From: Burkholderiaceae bacterium
GTDB taxonomy: Bacteria > Pseudomonadota > Gammaproteobacteria > Burkholderiales > Burkholderiaceae_C
Direction: 5' to 3'
Length of the DNA stretch: 6,157 bases
Assembly (NCBI GenBank): GCA_023260315.1
Contig: JALQVQ010000028.1
Span: 1-6,157, forward strand
The notes beneath the pieces are model-generated. The model saw only the letters and a list, made by a program, of their open reading frames with translations, made no database searches and had not been told where the DNA came from. The translations under genes were made by a program, and so were the position numbers. Shown here in pieces: positions 1 through 6,157 of the stretch (its first letter is position 1; the number at the start of each line of letters is the position of its first letter).

Positions 1-437
1 ATCCAAACCACCCAGACAATCAATTTCCGAGCGGAGGCAAACCAGGGCGATTTGTGAAAAGCGAAGGCCAGCACCTTGACCGACAAATTGATACTGAGCA
101 GGGCCAATACAAAAGGAAACGCCAACCGAAGCCCCACGGTATCGAATCCTGCCGCCGTCATAGCGGCACGCAAAAACACGGTAAGGATCAACCACACCAC
201 CGGGAAAATCACGCCATCGATCACACGGCGCCCGAACAACACGTCAATACCGTTCAATTGGGCGCTGAACGCGCTCGCCATCCGCTGCACCACGGCCCAG
301 CTGACAGCAGCCAGCACCCCGACACAGACGAGGCCCCACCAAAAATGAGGATGAGAAAACAAGTCCCGCCAACCGGCGCTATCCGTGAGCGCCGGTAACA
401 AAAGTGAGGTCGTTGAAACGGTGGTTAAAGTCAGCAT
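1..437 (-). CDS. MscS-family mechanosensitive ion channel protein, N-terminal part (3' end beyond window)
   Basis: The minus strand is open from the ATG at 437-435 to the window edge, giving 145 codons without a stop; the gene continues off the left side. The product is a membrane protein. Hydrophobic segments lie at about residues 33-51, 76-93 and 103-127, and a fourth begins near 139. The stretch around residues 69-80 (GRRVIDGVIFPV) and the helix layout resemble the N-terminal transmembrane part of long MscS-type channels in Burkholderiales, which release solutes during hypo-osmotic shock. The diagnostic pore helix and beta domain would lie outside the window, so the family call rests on resemblance and on my recollection that such a gene often neighbours a histone-deacetylase-family gene. 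The start is the first ATG after the upstream gene's stop, 21 bases away; no Shine-Dalgarno sequence is visible, so translational coupling is likely. A 9-base-pair hairpin covers codons 14-22. Confidence 0.7.
   Translation of the reverse strand, partial: MLTLTTVSTTSLLLPALTDSAGWRDLFSHPHFWWGLVCVGVLAAVSWAVVQRMASAFSAQLNGIDVLFGRRVIDGVIFPVVWLILTVFLRAAMTAAGFDTVGLRLAFPFVLALLSINLSVKVLAFAFHKSPWFASARKLIVWVVW
372..396 (-). repeat. Perfect 9-bp inverted repeat (hairpin) within the first codons of the mscS-like gene
   Basis: ACCGGCGCT at 372-380 is the exact reverse complement of AGCGCCGGT at 388-396, separated by 7 bases. In the minus-strand mRNA it forms a GC-rich stem starting about 41 bases after the start codon. 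No U-tract follows directly, so it is not a standard intrinsic terminator. It may be a chance result of codon use or may affect early translation. Confidence 0.5.
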
Positions 438-458
438 GAGGGCGCGTAAATTGAAGAA

Positions 459-1436
459 TTAAGGGAGTGATTTTGCGCCACTCAGGGCGCGCAAGTGGCT
501 GTCGACACAGGCAGCAAGCGCTTGCAGGTTGTAACCTCCCTCCAAGCAACTCACCAACCGACCCGAGGCGTGCGCATCAGCCACCGCCATCAGTTGCATG
601 GTCATCCAATGGTAGTCGTCTTCGACCAGAGCCATCTGACCGATGTCATCCTGCATATGGGCATCGAAGCCCGCGCTGATAAACAGCAATTCGGGTTTGA
701 ATGCGTGTAATCGTGGCAACCATTCCGTCGTGACAATGTCGCGGATCGCCGCGCCGTCGGTACGCGCCGGCACAGGCACGTTATGAACGTTGGCGGCACC
801 CGTCGGGGGCGTGCCCGGGTAAAAGGGGTGTTGGTAAAAGCCGAGCATCAGGATGCGCTCATCCCCCGCCACCACATCCTCCGTGCCGTTGCCGTGGTGT
901 ACATCAAAGTCGACAATGGCCACACGTGCCAGCTTGTGAGCCTCCAGCGCATACTTGGCGGCAAGGGCCACATTACTGACCACGCAAAAACCCATCGCCG
1001 TATCGCGGGTCGCGTGATGACCCGGCGGACGCACGGCACAAAACGCGTTTTGCAGGCGGCCCGCCATCACCGCGTCCACCGCTGCGATACCAGCCCCCGC
1101 TGCACGGCGCACGGCCTGCCAACTGCCACCGCTCAGGCAGGTATCCGGGTCTAAGCGTGCCCTGGCATTGGGATCTTGCGACACCTCAAGCGCCAACGCG
1201 TCAACGGTTTGCATGAGTGAGGCCACGTAACCCGGCGTGTGGGCCAGTGTTAACAGCGACAAATCCACCAGCGGCGGCGCTTCGGCAGCCAAAATATCCG
1301 CCAAGCCCGTTGCCTTAAGCCGCTCGTGAATCGCGGTCAAACGACCGGGCGATTCCGGGTGACCAGCTCCCATGTCATGCAGCAAACATTCGGGGTGGGA
1401 AAAGAAACCCGTCGTGCGGGTTGGCGTGGTCTGCAT
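459..1436 (-). CDS. Histone deacetylase family zinc amidohydrolase (bacterial HDAC-like)
   Basis: This 325-residue cytoplasmic enzyme has the full class I/II HDAC (arginase-fold) signature and should hydrolyse acyl-amide bonds with a catalytic zinc. Visible motifs in order are [11 protein letters not shown] (97-107, substrate-binding loop), RPPGHHA (136-142, with the catalytic His pair 140/141), [11 protein letters not shown] (176-186, zinc ligands Asp178 and His180), SAGFDAH (254-260, third ligand Asp258) and LEGGYN (298-303, transition-state Tyr302). The length is normal for single-domain bacterial members. The residue seven after the third zinc ligand is Ile265; polyamine deacetylases of the HDAC10/ApaH kind carry Glu as gatekeeper there, so an acyl-lysine or other acyl-amide substrate is more likely. 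The natural substrate in bacteria is usually unknown; acetoin-utilisation AcuC is a relative. There is no signal peptide and no clear Shine-Dalgarno sequence before the ATG at 1436. It is probably cotranscribed with the mscS-like gene 21 bases downstream and is divergent from mltB. Confidence 0.93.
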   Translation of the reverse strand: MQTTPTRTTGFFSHPECLLHDMGAGHPESPGRLTAIHERLKATGLADILAAEAPPLVDLSLLTLAHTPGYVASLMQTVDALALEVSQDPNARARLDPDTCLSGGSWQAVRRAAGAGIAAVDAVMAGRLQNAFCAVRPPGHHATRDTAMGFCVVSNVALAAKYALEAHKLARVAIVDFDVHHGNGTEDVVAGDERILMLGFYQHPFYPGTPPTGAANVHNVPVPARTDGAAIRDIVTTEWLPRLHAFKPELLFISAGFDAHMQDDIGQMALVEDDYHWMTMQLMAVADAHASGRLVSCLEGGYNLQALAACVDSHLRALSGAKSLP

Positions 1437-1567
1437 GGTTAACAGCTTGGGTAAAACGGGTCCGAGAAAAAGACTTCACGAAAGCTTAGCATGGGGTGCA
1501 CGAGTCGCCTACCGCGTTTAACATTGACGTCACAATCGGCGCTTCAACCCAACCACTCTGTATCCAC
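1437..1567. other. Divergent intergenic region between the HDAC-like gene and mltB
   Basis: About 130 bases separate the two start codons if mltB starts at 1568. The promoters of both transcripts should lie here, but I found no convincing paired -35/-10 boxes on either strand and no Shine-Dalgarno sequence close to either start. An 8-base palindrome, TGACGTCA, sits at 1525-1532 and is too short to call an operator. If mltB instead starts at the GTG at 1496, the gap shrinks to 59 bases. Confidence 0.5.
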
Positions 1568-2638
1568 ATGACCGCCTGGCTACTGGCAATCCACCGCCTC
1601 AGCGCAAACCCGCTTCGGGTGTTGGCCGCCCTGCTAGCCGCAGGTTTGCTCAGCGCCCAAGCCAGTGAGATCACCTATAAAACGAACCCTGCCGCGATGG
1701 CGTTCGCAGCCGAATGGGCGGCAGCCAACAGTCAACCTGTCGAGTCCGTACAGGCCATCATCGGTGAAGCCAAGCGATTAGACCGAGTCATCAAATACGT
1801 CACGCCCGCACCGACAGGCTTTCAAAAGGACTGGCGCACCTACCGCAGCCGGTTTGTCGAACCCAAGCGCATCAAAGCAGGCGTCGCTTTTTGGAAAGCG
1901 CACCAAAAAATATTGAAAGAAACGGCCGCCGCAACGGGCATCCCCGCTTGGTTAATTGTTGGCGTCATTGGCGTTGAAACCATCTACGGCCAGCAAACCG
2001 GACGGTTTTCGACACTAGACGCCTTGAGCACGCTGGCTTTTGATTTCCCAGAATCACATCCCAAAGCCACTGCACGCACCGCATTTTTTCGTGAGGAGTT
2101 GGGGCACTTCCTGCAACTGGCAACCGCACAACCAACGCCCATCGATTCGTGGCAAGGCAGCTACGCCGGGGCGTTGGGGCTGCCGCAATTCATGCCCTCG
2201 AGTTGGGCGAAATACGCGGTGGATGGTGACCAAGATGGCCGCATCGACCTGCGCGGCAGTACCCATGACGCAATCGCCTCTGTCGCCAACTACTTCGTCG
2301 CTTTCGGTTGGCGCAGTGGCATGCCCACGCACTACCCTGTCAAGGTGCGCGCCAAAGACAAAGCCCTCGACGACCTGCTCGCGCCCGATATTGTCCCCAC
2401 CTTTGAACCGAGTGACTTCCACCAACGCGGCGCACGGCTTGGCAAAGCAGGCCAGCGCCACAACGGTAAGTTGGCGCTGGTAAAACTCGAAAACGCGGGT
2501 AAACGCGCCGATACCTATTTAGCCGGTACCGACAACTTCTACGTCATCACGCGCTACAACTGGAGCAGCTACTACGCCCTTGCGGTAATTGAGTTGGGTA
2601 AGGCGGTCGAGCGTCAGGTCGCGGCCCGTACTAAGTAG
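1568..2638 (+). CDS. mltB: Lytic murein transglycosylase B (MltB/SltB family), secreted
   Basis: The enzyme cleaves the MurNAc-GlcNAc glycosidic bond of peptidoglycan with formation of a 1,6-anhydro product, acting in the periplasm. From the ATG at 1568 it has 356 residues. An N-terminal signal peptide has a basic n-region, a hydrophobic VLAALLAAGLL core and an AQA site, with cleavage after about residue 32. There is no lipobox Cys, so it should be soluble, unlike lipoprotein MltB of E. coli. The SLT domain shows GVETIYG with catalytic Glu137, SYAGALGLPQFMPSSW (198-213), an EF-hand-like calcium loop DGDQDGRID (219-227), SVANYF (238-243) and a C-terminal YNWSSYYALAV (330-340), all typical of Slt35/MltB. 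A GTG at 1496 would add 24 residues ahead of the signal peptide; I prefer the ATG because the signal peptide then starts normally, although neither start has a good Shine-Dalgarno sequence. Its last 8 bases overlap the end of the convergent LysR-type gene. Confidence 0.95.
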   Translation: MTAWLLAIHRLSANPLRVLAALLAAGLLSAQASEITYKTNPAAMAFAAEWAAANSQPVESVQAIIGEAKRLDRVIKYVTPAPTGFQKDWRTYRSRFVEPKRIKAGVAFWKAHQKILKETAAATGIPAWLIVGVIGVETIYGQQTGRFSTLDALSTLAFDFPESHPKATARTAFFREELGHFLQLATAQPTPIDSWQGSYAGALGLPQFMPSSWAKYAVDGDQDGRIDLRGSTHDAIASVANYFVAFGWRSGMPTHYPVKVRAKDKALDDLLAPDIVPTFEPSDFHQRGARLGKAGQRHNGKLALVKLENAGKRADTYLAGTDNFYVITRYNWSSYYALAVIELGKAVERQVAARTK

Positions 2639-2652
2639 CGGCTTGCGCGACC
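2617..2652. terminator. Possible bidirectional hairpin spanning the overlapping stops of mltB and the LysR-type gene
   Basis: GGTCGCG at 2617-2623 is the exact reverse complement of CGCGACC at 2646-2652. Inside it, GCC (2624-2626) can pair with GGC (2640-2642) after a 3-base bulge. The structure encloses both stop codons (2631-2633 on minus, 2636-2638 on plus). There is no T-tract on either side, so it is not a classical intrinsic terminator; it could act as a mRNA-end stabiliser or be fortuitous. Confidence 0.25.
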
Positions 2653-3560
2653 AGGTGTTGCCAGAGCGATGCCGCCCTTTCGTTTGTCACGTCGAGCGTT
2701 TGCTGCTTCTCACGGTACACCCGTACCTCCATCTCGACGCTCAATGAGGGGCCTTTGGGCAAACACACTTCGACCAGTCTGTTTTCGCTCAACTCCCTGC
2801 GCACTGAACCCATGGGTAGGAACGCAATGCCATGCCCCTCAAGCGCCATCGTCTTCAGGCTCTCGGCCATGTCTGTTTCGTAAACGCGGCGTAGGTGAAT
2901 AGGGGTCTGAATCCCCTTTAATAAAAATTCAGTTACATGACCAAGGTAAGCGCCTGGCGCATAGGCCAAATATGGTGCCGATTTGCGAGCGGTCGCGGGC
3001 AAGGAAAAGAGTGGCTTGCCATCGGTGTTTACTTTGGAAAACGGCGCCAAAACCTCTTGCCCTAAAACGACCATGTCGAATCGACTGGGATCTAATTGCA
3101 GGGGTTGCGATGGATGGTGATAGGCCACTAAAAAATCACAACCACCAGCGAGTAGGCGAAGCGCCGCGTCGTGCACATTCATTGCCGTGAGCCGACTCTT
3201 GACCTCACCAAACGTCGATTGCAATCCAGCGATCCAACTCGGAAAAAACGTGAGTGCAAGCGTGTGCGGCGCCACGAAATCAACCACACCCTCACTGTTG
3301 GTTGCGTAACCACGCAACATCGCTTTGGACGTTTGTAGCGTCCGAAGCATTTCAATTGCGAGCGCCAAAAAGGTTCGGCCCGCATCAGTCAGCCCCATGG
3401 GATATGCGCTACGGTCAACCAAGTTAACGCCGGCCCAAGCCTCTAGCGCCTGAATACGACGTGAGAACGCCGGTTGCGTGACATGACGCAACCTTGCCGA
3501 TTGACTGAAGCTTCTCGTTTCCGACAAGCTCACAAAATCTTCCAGCCACTTGGTTTCCAT
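2631..3560 (-). CDS. LysR-family transcriptional regulator, HypT (YjiE)-like
   Basis: This is a 309-residue LTTR of normal length. The winged HTH occupies about residues 1-63 (METKWLEDF start; FSQSARLRHVTQPAFSRRIQALE-type recognition region at 18-40), followed by a linker helix and the periplasmic-binding-protein-like effector domain from about residue 92. Compared from memory with E. coli HypT, the ETKWL start, the YxGHV/YMGRL segment near 205 and the SLKTMALEGHGIAFLP segment (234-249) align well, so this is closer to HypT than to generic LTTRs. The HypT-equivalent positions Met123 and Met206 appear to be Leu113 and Leu206; only Met231 (HypT Met230) is kept. It is divergent from gdhA over 147 bases with a T-N11-A palindrome between, so it most likely controls gdhA and itself. 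The ATG at 3560 matches the start of the conserved HTH; no strong Shine-Dalgarno sequence precedes it. It is convergent with mltB. Confidence 0.92.
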   Translation of the reverse strand: METKWLEDFVSLSETRSFSQSARLRHVTQPAFSRRIQALEAWAGVNLVDRSAYPMGLTDAGRTFLALAIEMLRTLQTSKAMLRGYATNSEGVVDFVAPHTLALTFFPSWIAGLQSTFGEVKSRLTAMNVHDAALRLLAGGCDFLVAYHHPSQPLQLDPSRFDMVVLGQEVLAPFSKVNTDGKPLFSLPATARKSAPYLAYAPGAYLGHVTEFLLKGIQTPIHLRRVYETDMAESLKTMALEGHGIAFLPMGSVRRELSENRLVEVCLPKGPSLSVEMEVRVYREKQQTLDVTNERAASLWQHLVAQAAT

Positions 3561-3603
3561 CCGCCAGATTATGTGGCGTGAAAAGGAGGTCGAAGTGCTC
3601 TTT

Positions 3604-3618
3604 ATGCAAATTTTGCAT
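3604..3618. promoter_or_regulatory. Putative LysR-type operator (T-N11-A palindrome)
   Basis: ATGCAAATTTTGCAT is a perfect inverted repeat of two 7-base arms around one central base, and contains the T-N11-A core (T3605, A3617) typical of LysR-family recognition sites. It lies between the divergent regulator and gdhA, centred about 64 bases upstream of the predicted gdhA transcription start and 50 bases upstream of the regulator's start codon. That is the standard place for the high-affinity site of an LTTR that activates the target and represses itself. Confidence 0.6.
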
Positions 3619-3639
3619 GGATTCAGTCCAAACCAGCCT

Positions 3640-3668
3640 TAGACAAAAAGAGCGCCAGTGCTTATCGT
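3640..3668 (+). promoter_or_regulatory. Predicted sigma70-type promoter of gdhA
   Basis: TAGACA (3640-3645) and TATCGT (3663-3668) are spaced by exactly 17 bases; the first matches TTGACA at five of six positions and the second matches TATAAT at four. The start site would be near 3675, giving a leader of about 33 bases. The poor -10 box fits a promoter that needs an activator. This is a by-eye prediction. Confidence 0.4.
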
Positions 3669-3694
3669 TCCGACAGTCGATCCCCCCACCTCAC

Positions 3695-3701
3695 AAGAGA
3701 G
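3695..3701 (+). promoter_or_regulatory. Ribosome binding site of gdhA
   Basis: The purine-rich AAGAGAG lies 6 bases ahead of the ATG at 3708 and supports that start. No other in-frame start with comparable context is seen nearby. Confidence 0.55.
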
Positions 3702-3707
3702 ATTCAA

Positions 3708-5003
3708 ATGTCACAAAGCCTCGCCAGTGCCCACCCGATTTCGTCGTACCTGCAAGCCGATGACCTCGGTCCGTGGGGCACTTACCTGCAACAAGTCGAC
3801 CGTGTCGCCCCCTACCTGGGTAGCCTGTCGCGATGGGTCGAGACGCTCAAGCGGCCCAAACGTATTTTGATTGTTGATGTGCCGATCCATATGGACAACG
3901 GCACGATTGCGCACTTTGAAGGCTACCGTGTTCAGCACAACATTTCACGAGGTCCTGGAAAGGGCGGCGTGCGCTTTCACCAAGATGTGACCTTGTCTGA
4001 GGTTATGGCGCTGTCCGCCTGGATGTCGGTTAAAAACGCCGCCGTCAACTTGCCATTTGGCGGGGCCAAAGGCGGCATACGCGTTGACCCGCGCAATCTC
4101 TCTGCCGGCGAGTTACAGCGAATGACACGGCGATACACGAGTGAGATCGGGCTCATCATCGGCCCAACGAAAGATATTCCTGCGCCCGATGTCAATACCG
4201 ATGAACGCGTAATGGCCTGGATGATGGACACCTACTCCATCAACCAAGGTAGCACAGCGACGGGCGTCGTCACTGGCAAACCCGTCGCTTTGGGTGGCTC
4301 ACTTGGCCGCAGAGAGGCAACCGGTCGGGGCGTTTTTACAGTCGGGCGAGAGGCCGCGAATAACATTGGCCTGTCTTTGGAGGGCGCGCGCCTTGCGGTA
4401 CAAGGCTTTGGTAACGTGGGTGGCGTCGCTGCCCAGTTGTTTGTTGAGGCCGGCGCAAAAGTCGTTGCGGTACAGGACCACACCGATACGCTTTATGAGC
4501 CAGCGGGATTTGACGTCGCCGCCCTGCAAGCGCATGTCAAACGGAACGGCGGTATCGCCGGATTTGAGGCCGGCGAAAGCCTGGACCCTGCCCAGTTTTG
4601 GGAGGTCGATTGCGACATCTTGATCCCTGCCGCACTCGAGCAGCAAATCACGGAAGAAAACGCCCTCCGAATCAAAGCACGGTTAATCATCGAAGGTGCG
4701 AACGGCCCCACAACACCGCAAGCCGATGACATCTTGGCCGATCGCAATATTTTGGTCGTCCCCGACGTGATCGCCAACGCAGGCGGCGTCACCGTGAGTT
4801 ACTTTGAGTGGGTTCAAGACTTCTCAAGCTTTTTCTGGAGTGAAGACGAAATTAACGCACGGCTGGTCAAAATCATGCGCGAAGCGTTCTCCCACATTTG
4901 GCAAACCGCGCAGGAACACGGCGTCAGCTTAAGAACGGCGGCATTCATTGTTTCTTGCACGCGAATCCTTGAGGCGCGGGACCTGCGCGGCCTTTACCCC
5001 TAA
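3708..5003 (+). CDS. gdhA: Glutamate dehydrogenase (Glu/Leu/Phe/Val dehydrogenase family)
   Basis: This 431-residue cytoplasmic enzyme interconverts glutamate and 2-oxoglutarate plus ammonium with a nicotinamide cofactor, linking nitrogen and carbon metabolism. The length is typical of the hexameric family. The active-site residues follow the spacing known from Clostridium symbiosum GDH (Lys89, Lys113, Lys125, Asp165): here Lys85 in [10 protein letters not shown], Lys109 in SVKNAA, catalytic Lys121 in PFGGAKGG and Asp161 in APDVNT; Ser364 in VSYFEW matches Ser380. The Rossmann motif GFGNVG is at 233-238, and Asp257 after the second beta strand (AVQDH) suggests NAD(H) rather than NADP(H); this is an inference. 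The FEWVQ motif and VSYFEW keep glutamate-type rather than leucine-type dehydrogenase character. A good ribosome site supports the ATG. It is divergent from the HypT-like regulator that probably controls it, and its 3' end overlaps comEC by 59 bases. Confidence 0.96.
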   Translation: MSQSLASAHPISSYLQADDLGPWGTYLQQVDRVAPYLGSLSRWVETLKRPKRILIVDVPIHMDNGTIAHFEGYRVQHNISRGPGKGGVRFHQDVTLSEVMALSAWMSVKNAAVNLPFGGAKGGIRVDPRNLSAGELQRMTRRYTSEIGLIIGPTKDIPAPDVNTDERVMAWMMDTYSINQGSTATGVVTGKPVALGGSLGRREATGRGVFTVGREAANNIGLSLEGARLAVQGFGNVGGVAAQLFVEAGAKVVAVQDHTDTLYEPAGFDVAALQAHVKRNGGIAGFEAGESLDPAQFWEVDCDILIPAALEQQITEENALRIKARLIIEGANGPTTPQADDILADRNILVVPDVIANAGGVTVSYFEWVQDFSSFFWSEDEINARLVKIMREAFSHIWQTAQEHGVSLRTAAFIVSCTRILEARDLRGLYP

Positions 5004-6157
5004 CGGGCAGCGCAGCGGCGGAGGCGCACACAGCGGGCGGCATGTGCTGCCAAGCCCTCGGGTGCGCCTCTCGCTCGCACACCAGCGTATCGGCGTTCGT
5101 GCTCCGCCAAGTGGCAGCACCACACCACGCTGTCTCAACCCACTGCGTGCCCCACTCATCGCCGGCAGCGGCCCAGCGTCGTTGCACGGCGGCGGCTGGG
5201 TGCCGATAACGGTTGCGATACCCCGCCTGCGCGACCACCCAATCAGGACGCAGGGCATCGAGCCATTCAACGCTGTTGGCACTTTGGCTACCGTGGTGAC
5301 TGGCCATCACCAAGCGGTTCGCGGCCCCCACGTGTTGCCATTGCCCCATTACCAAAGCGTCAGCACGCCGGGACAGGACCGCCACCTCTGCCGCTTGCGT
5401 CATGTCACCCGTGAGCCAAATCGCCTGCGCCGCATTACTGACTCGCAACACACACGATAGACCGTTGCGTCGCTTGGGCACATCCGCCAACCACGCGGGC
5501 TCAAGGTCGTCACCAAAGGTTGCAGGCGCGGGGCTCATCACCTCAAACAACACACCATCCCAGACCCATTGCACACCTGCTTGACAAGCGGTCCAAGACG
5601 GTACTGGGCCTGCGAACGGGTATGGCAAATCAGTGGCAGGAAACGTCGCCAGTACGTCAGCCGCTAGGGCCGCAGGTGACGCCAGGAGCGCGGTTGCGCC
5701 CCCCACGTGATCGGTGTCTGCATGGCTCAACACCACCCGATTCAACGGGGTCTGGTTGCGTAAAAGGTAAGGCAACAGCACCCGCTCACCCACGTCGTAG
5801 CCAGTGCGATAGCGGGCTCCTGCATCAAACAATAACGTGTGCGTCGCGGTGCGGACCAAAATGGCACTGCCCTGCCCAACATCAACAGCCAAGGCATCAA
5901 ATTCGTTCACAGGCGGGCGCGCTGGCGTGTACATCGCAACCGGCAGTAACACGGCAAACATGAGCGCTTGGCCTGCGCGGTGCGGCCACTGCATGGCCAA
6001 CATCAACCAAGCGGCGATCGCGATCGCCAAGGGCAGCGGCAAAGCAGCGGGTTGCCACAACCCAAGCGGTGCCGCCGCTGCCCACGCCAGCCCCTCGAAA
6101 AACAACTCACCCGACCAAACCAGTGGTGCCACCATCGCATCCGTAAGCACCGAGGCG
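4945..6157 (-). CDS. comEC: DNA internalization protein ComEC/Rec2, C-terminal part (5' end beyond window)
   Basis: ComEC forms the inner-membrane channel that brings single-stranded DNA into the cytoplasm during natural transformation; its C-terminal metallo-beta-lactamase domain is thought to degrade the other strand. The frame is open to the right edge, so the gene extends past 6157 and the N-terminal domain and most of the competence domain are outside. Counting from the GTG codon at 6150, which is internal, the last membrane helices lie at about 33-53 and 61-74. The MBL domain then shows DVGQGSA (90-96), LFDAG (107-111), [10 protein letters not shown] (142-151, metal ligands), LTGDM (246-250), SHHGS (284-288) and YRHP (315-318). 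All key residues are intact. The domain seems to end near residue 370 ([13 protein letters not shown]); about 31 further residues, rich in Ala, Pro, Gly and basic residues, run into the antisense of gdhA before the TGA at 4947. Confidence 0.92.
   Translation of the reverse strand, partial: ASVLTDAMVAPLVWSGELFFEGLAWAAAAPLGLWQPAALPLPLAIAIAAWLMLAMQWPHRAGQALMFAVLLPVAMYTPARPPVNEFDALAVDVGQGSAILVRTATHTLLFDAGARYRTGYDVGERVLLPYLLRNQTPLNRVVLSHADTDHVGGATALLASPAALAADVLATFPATDLPYPFAGPVPSWTACQAGVQWVWDGVLFEVMSPAPATFGDDLEPAWLADVPKRRNGLSCVLRVSNAAQAIWLTGDMTQAAEVAVLSRRADALVMGQWQHVGAANRLVMASHHGSQSANSVEWLDALRPDWVVAQAGYRNRYRHPAAAVQRRWAAAGDEWGTQWVETAWCGAATWRSTNADTLVCEREAHPRAWQHMPPAVCASAAALPVRGKGRAGPAPQGFACKKQ

Noticed and set aside
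54..398. Two overlapping plus-strand ORFs (54-398 and 76-348) at the left edge
   Set aside because: They are antisense to the minus-strand membrane protein, which has clean hydrophobic helices; their own products are rich in His, Gln, Arg and Pro without any domain character.
783..1154. Plus-strand ORF of 123 codons
   Set aside because: It is the antisense shadow of the HDAC-like gene, whose catalytic motifs fix the real frame.
1525..1532. TGACGTCA palindrome between the HDAC-like gene and mltB
   Set aside because: Perfect 8-base palindromes are expected many times by chance in 6 kb, and the flanking bases do not extend the symmetry.
2054..2461. Minus-strand ORF of 135 codons within mltB
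   Set aside because: It is antisense to the conserved SLT domain of MltB and shows no independent family features.
5004..5060. Intrinsic terminator for gdhA just after its stop
   Set aside because: The stretch is GC-rich with small repeats such as GCGGCGG, but I found no stable stem followed by a T-tract.
4948..5963. Plus-strand ORFs of 170 and 147 codons after gdhA
   Set aside because: They lie antisense to the ComEC metallo-beta-lactamase domain; compositions (Arg/Pro/His/Ser-rich) are typical of GC-rich shadows.
1..6157. A novel multi-gene defence, mobile or biosynthetic system
   Set aside because: Every long frame belongs to a well-known core family; there are no repeats, insertion-sequence ends, integrase, toxin-antitoxin pair or CRISPR-like array, and composition appears even across the window.

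Overview
The window looks like an ordinary chromosomal segment from a proteobacterium, most likely a betaproteobacterium of the Burkholderiales. This is inferred from the moderately high GC (by eye in the high 50s percent), the protein styles and the gene company; no taxonomic marker is present. It is densely coding. There are six protein genes, two of them cut by the window edges. I see no RNA gene, mobile element, CRISPR array or phage remnant, and no non-coding stretch longer than about 150 bases.

Layout from left to right. Bases 1-437 (minus) hold the N-terminal 145 codons of an MscS-type mechanosensitive channel protein. Directly upstream of it, 459-1436 (minus) encodes a zinc-dependent histone-deacetylase-family amidohydrolase; the two probably form an operon. 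Divergent from these, a signal-peptide-bearing MltB-family lytic transglycosylase runs from about 1568 to 2638 (plus). It meets, tail to tail with an 8-base overlap, a LysR-type regulator at 2631-3560 (minus) that resembles the hypochlorite sensor HypT. Across a 147-base divergent promoter region lies a glutamate dehydrogenase (3708-5003, plus). The 3' end of gdhA overlaps by 59 bases the 3' end of a minus-strand comEC gene (4945 to beyond 6157), of which the last membrane helices and the whole metallo-beta-lactamase domain are visible.

How the genes work together: the only clear regulatory unit is the LysR/gdhA pair. A perfect 7-1-7 palindrome of the T-N11-A type sits where an LTTR recognition site is expected, about 64 bases upstream of a predicted gdhA start site. 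The other genes serve separate household tasks: osmotic protection, deacylation, murein turnover and DNA uptake. I did not find a convincing new system. The points most worth checking are the HypT-like regulator that appears to lack two of the three methionines important in E. coli HypT, the two convergent 3' overlaps, and the apparent run-on tail of ComEC.
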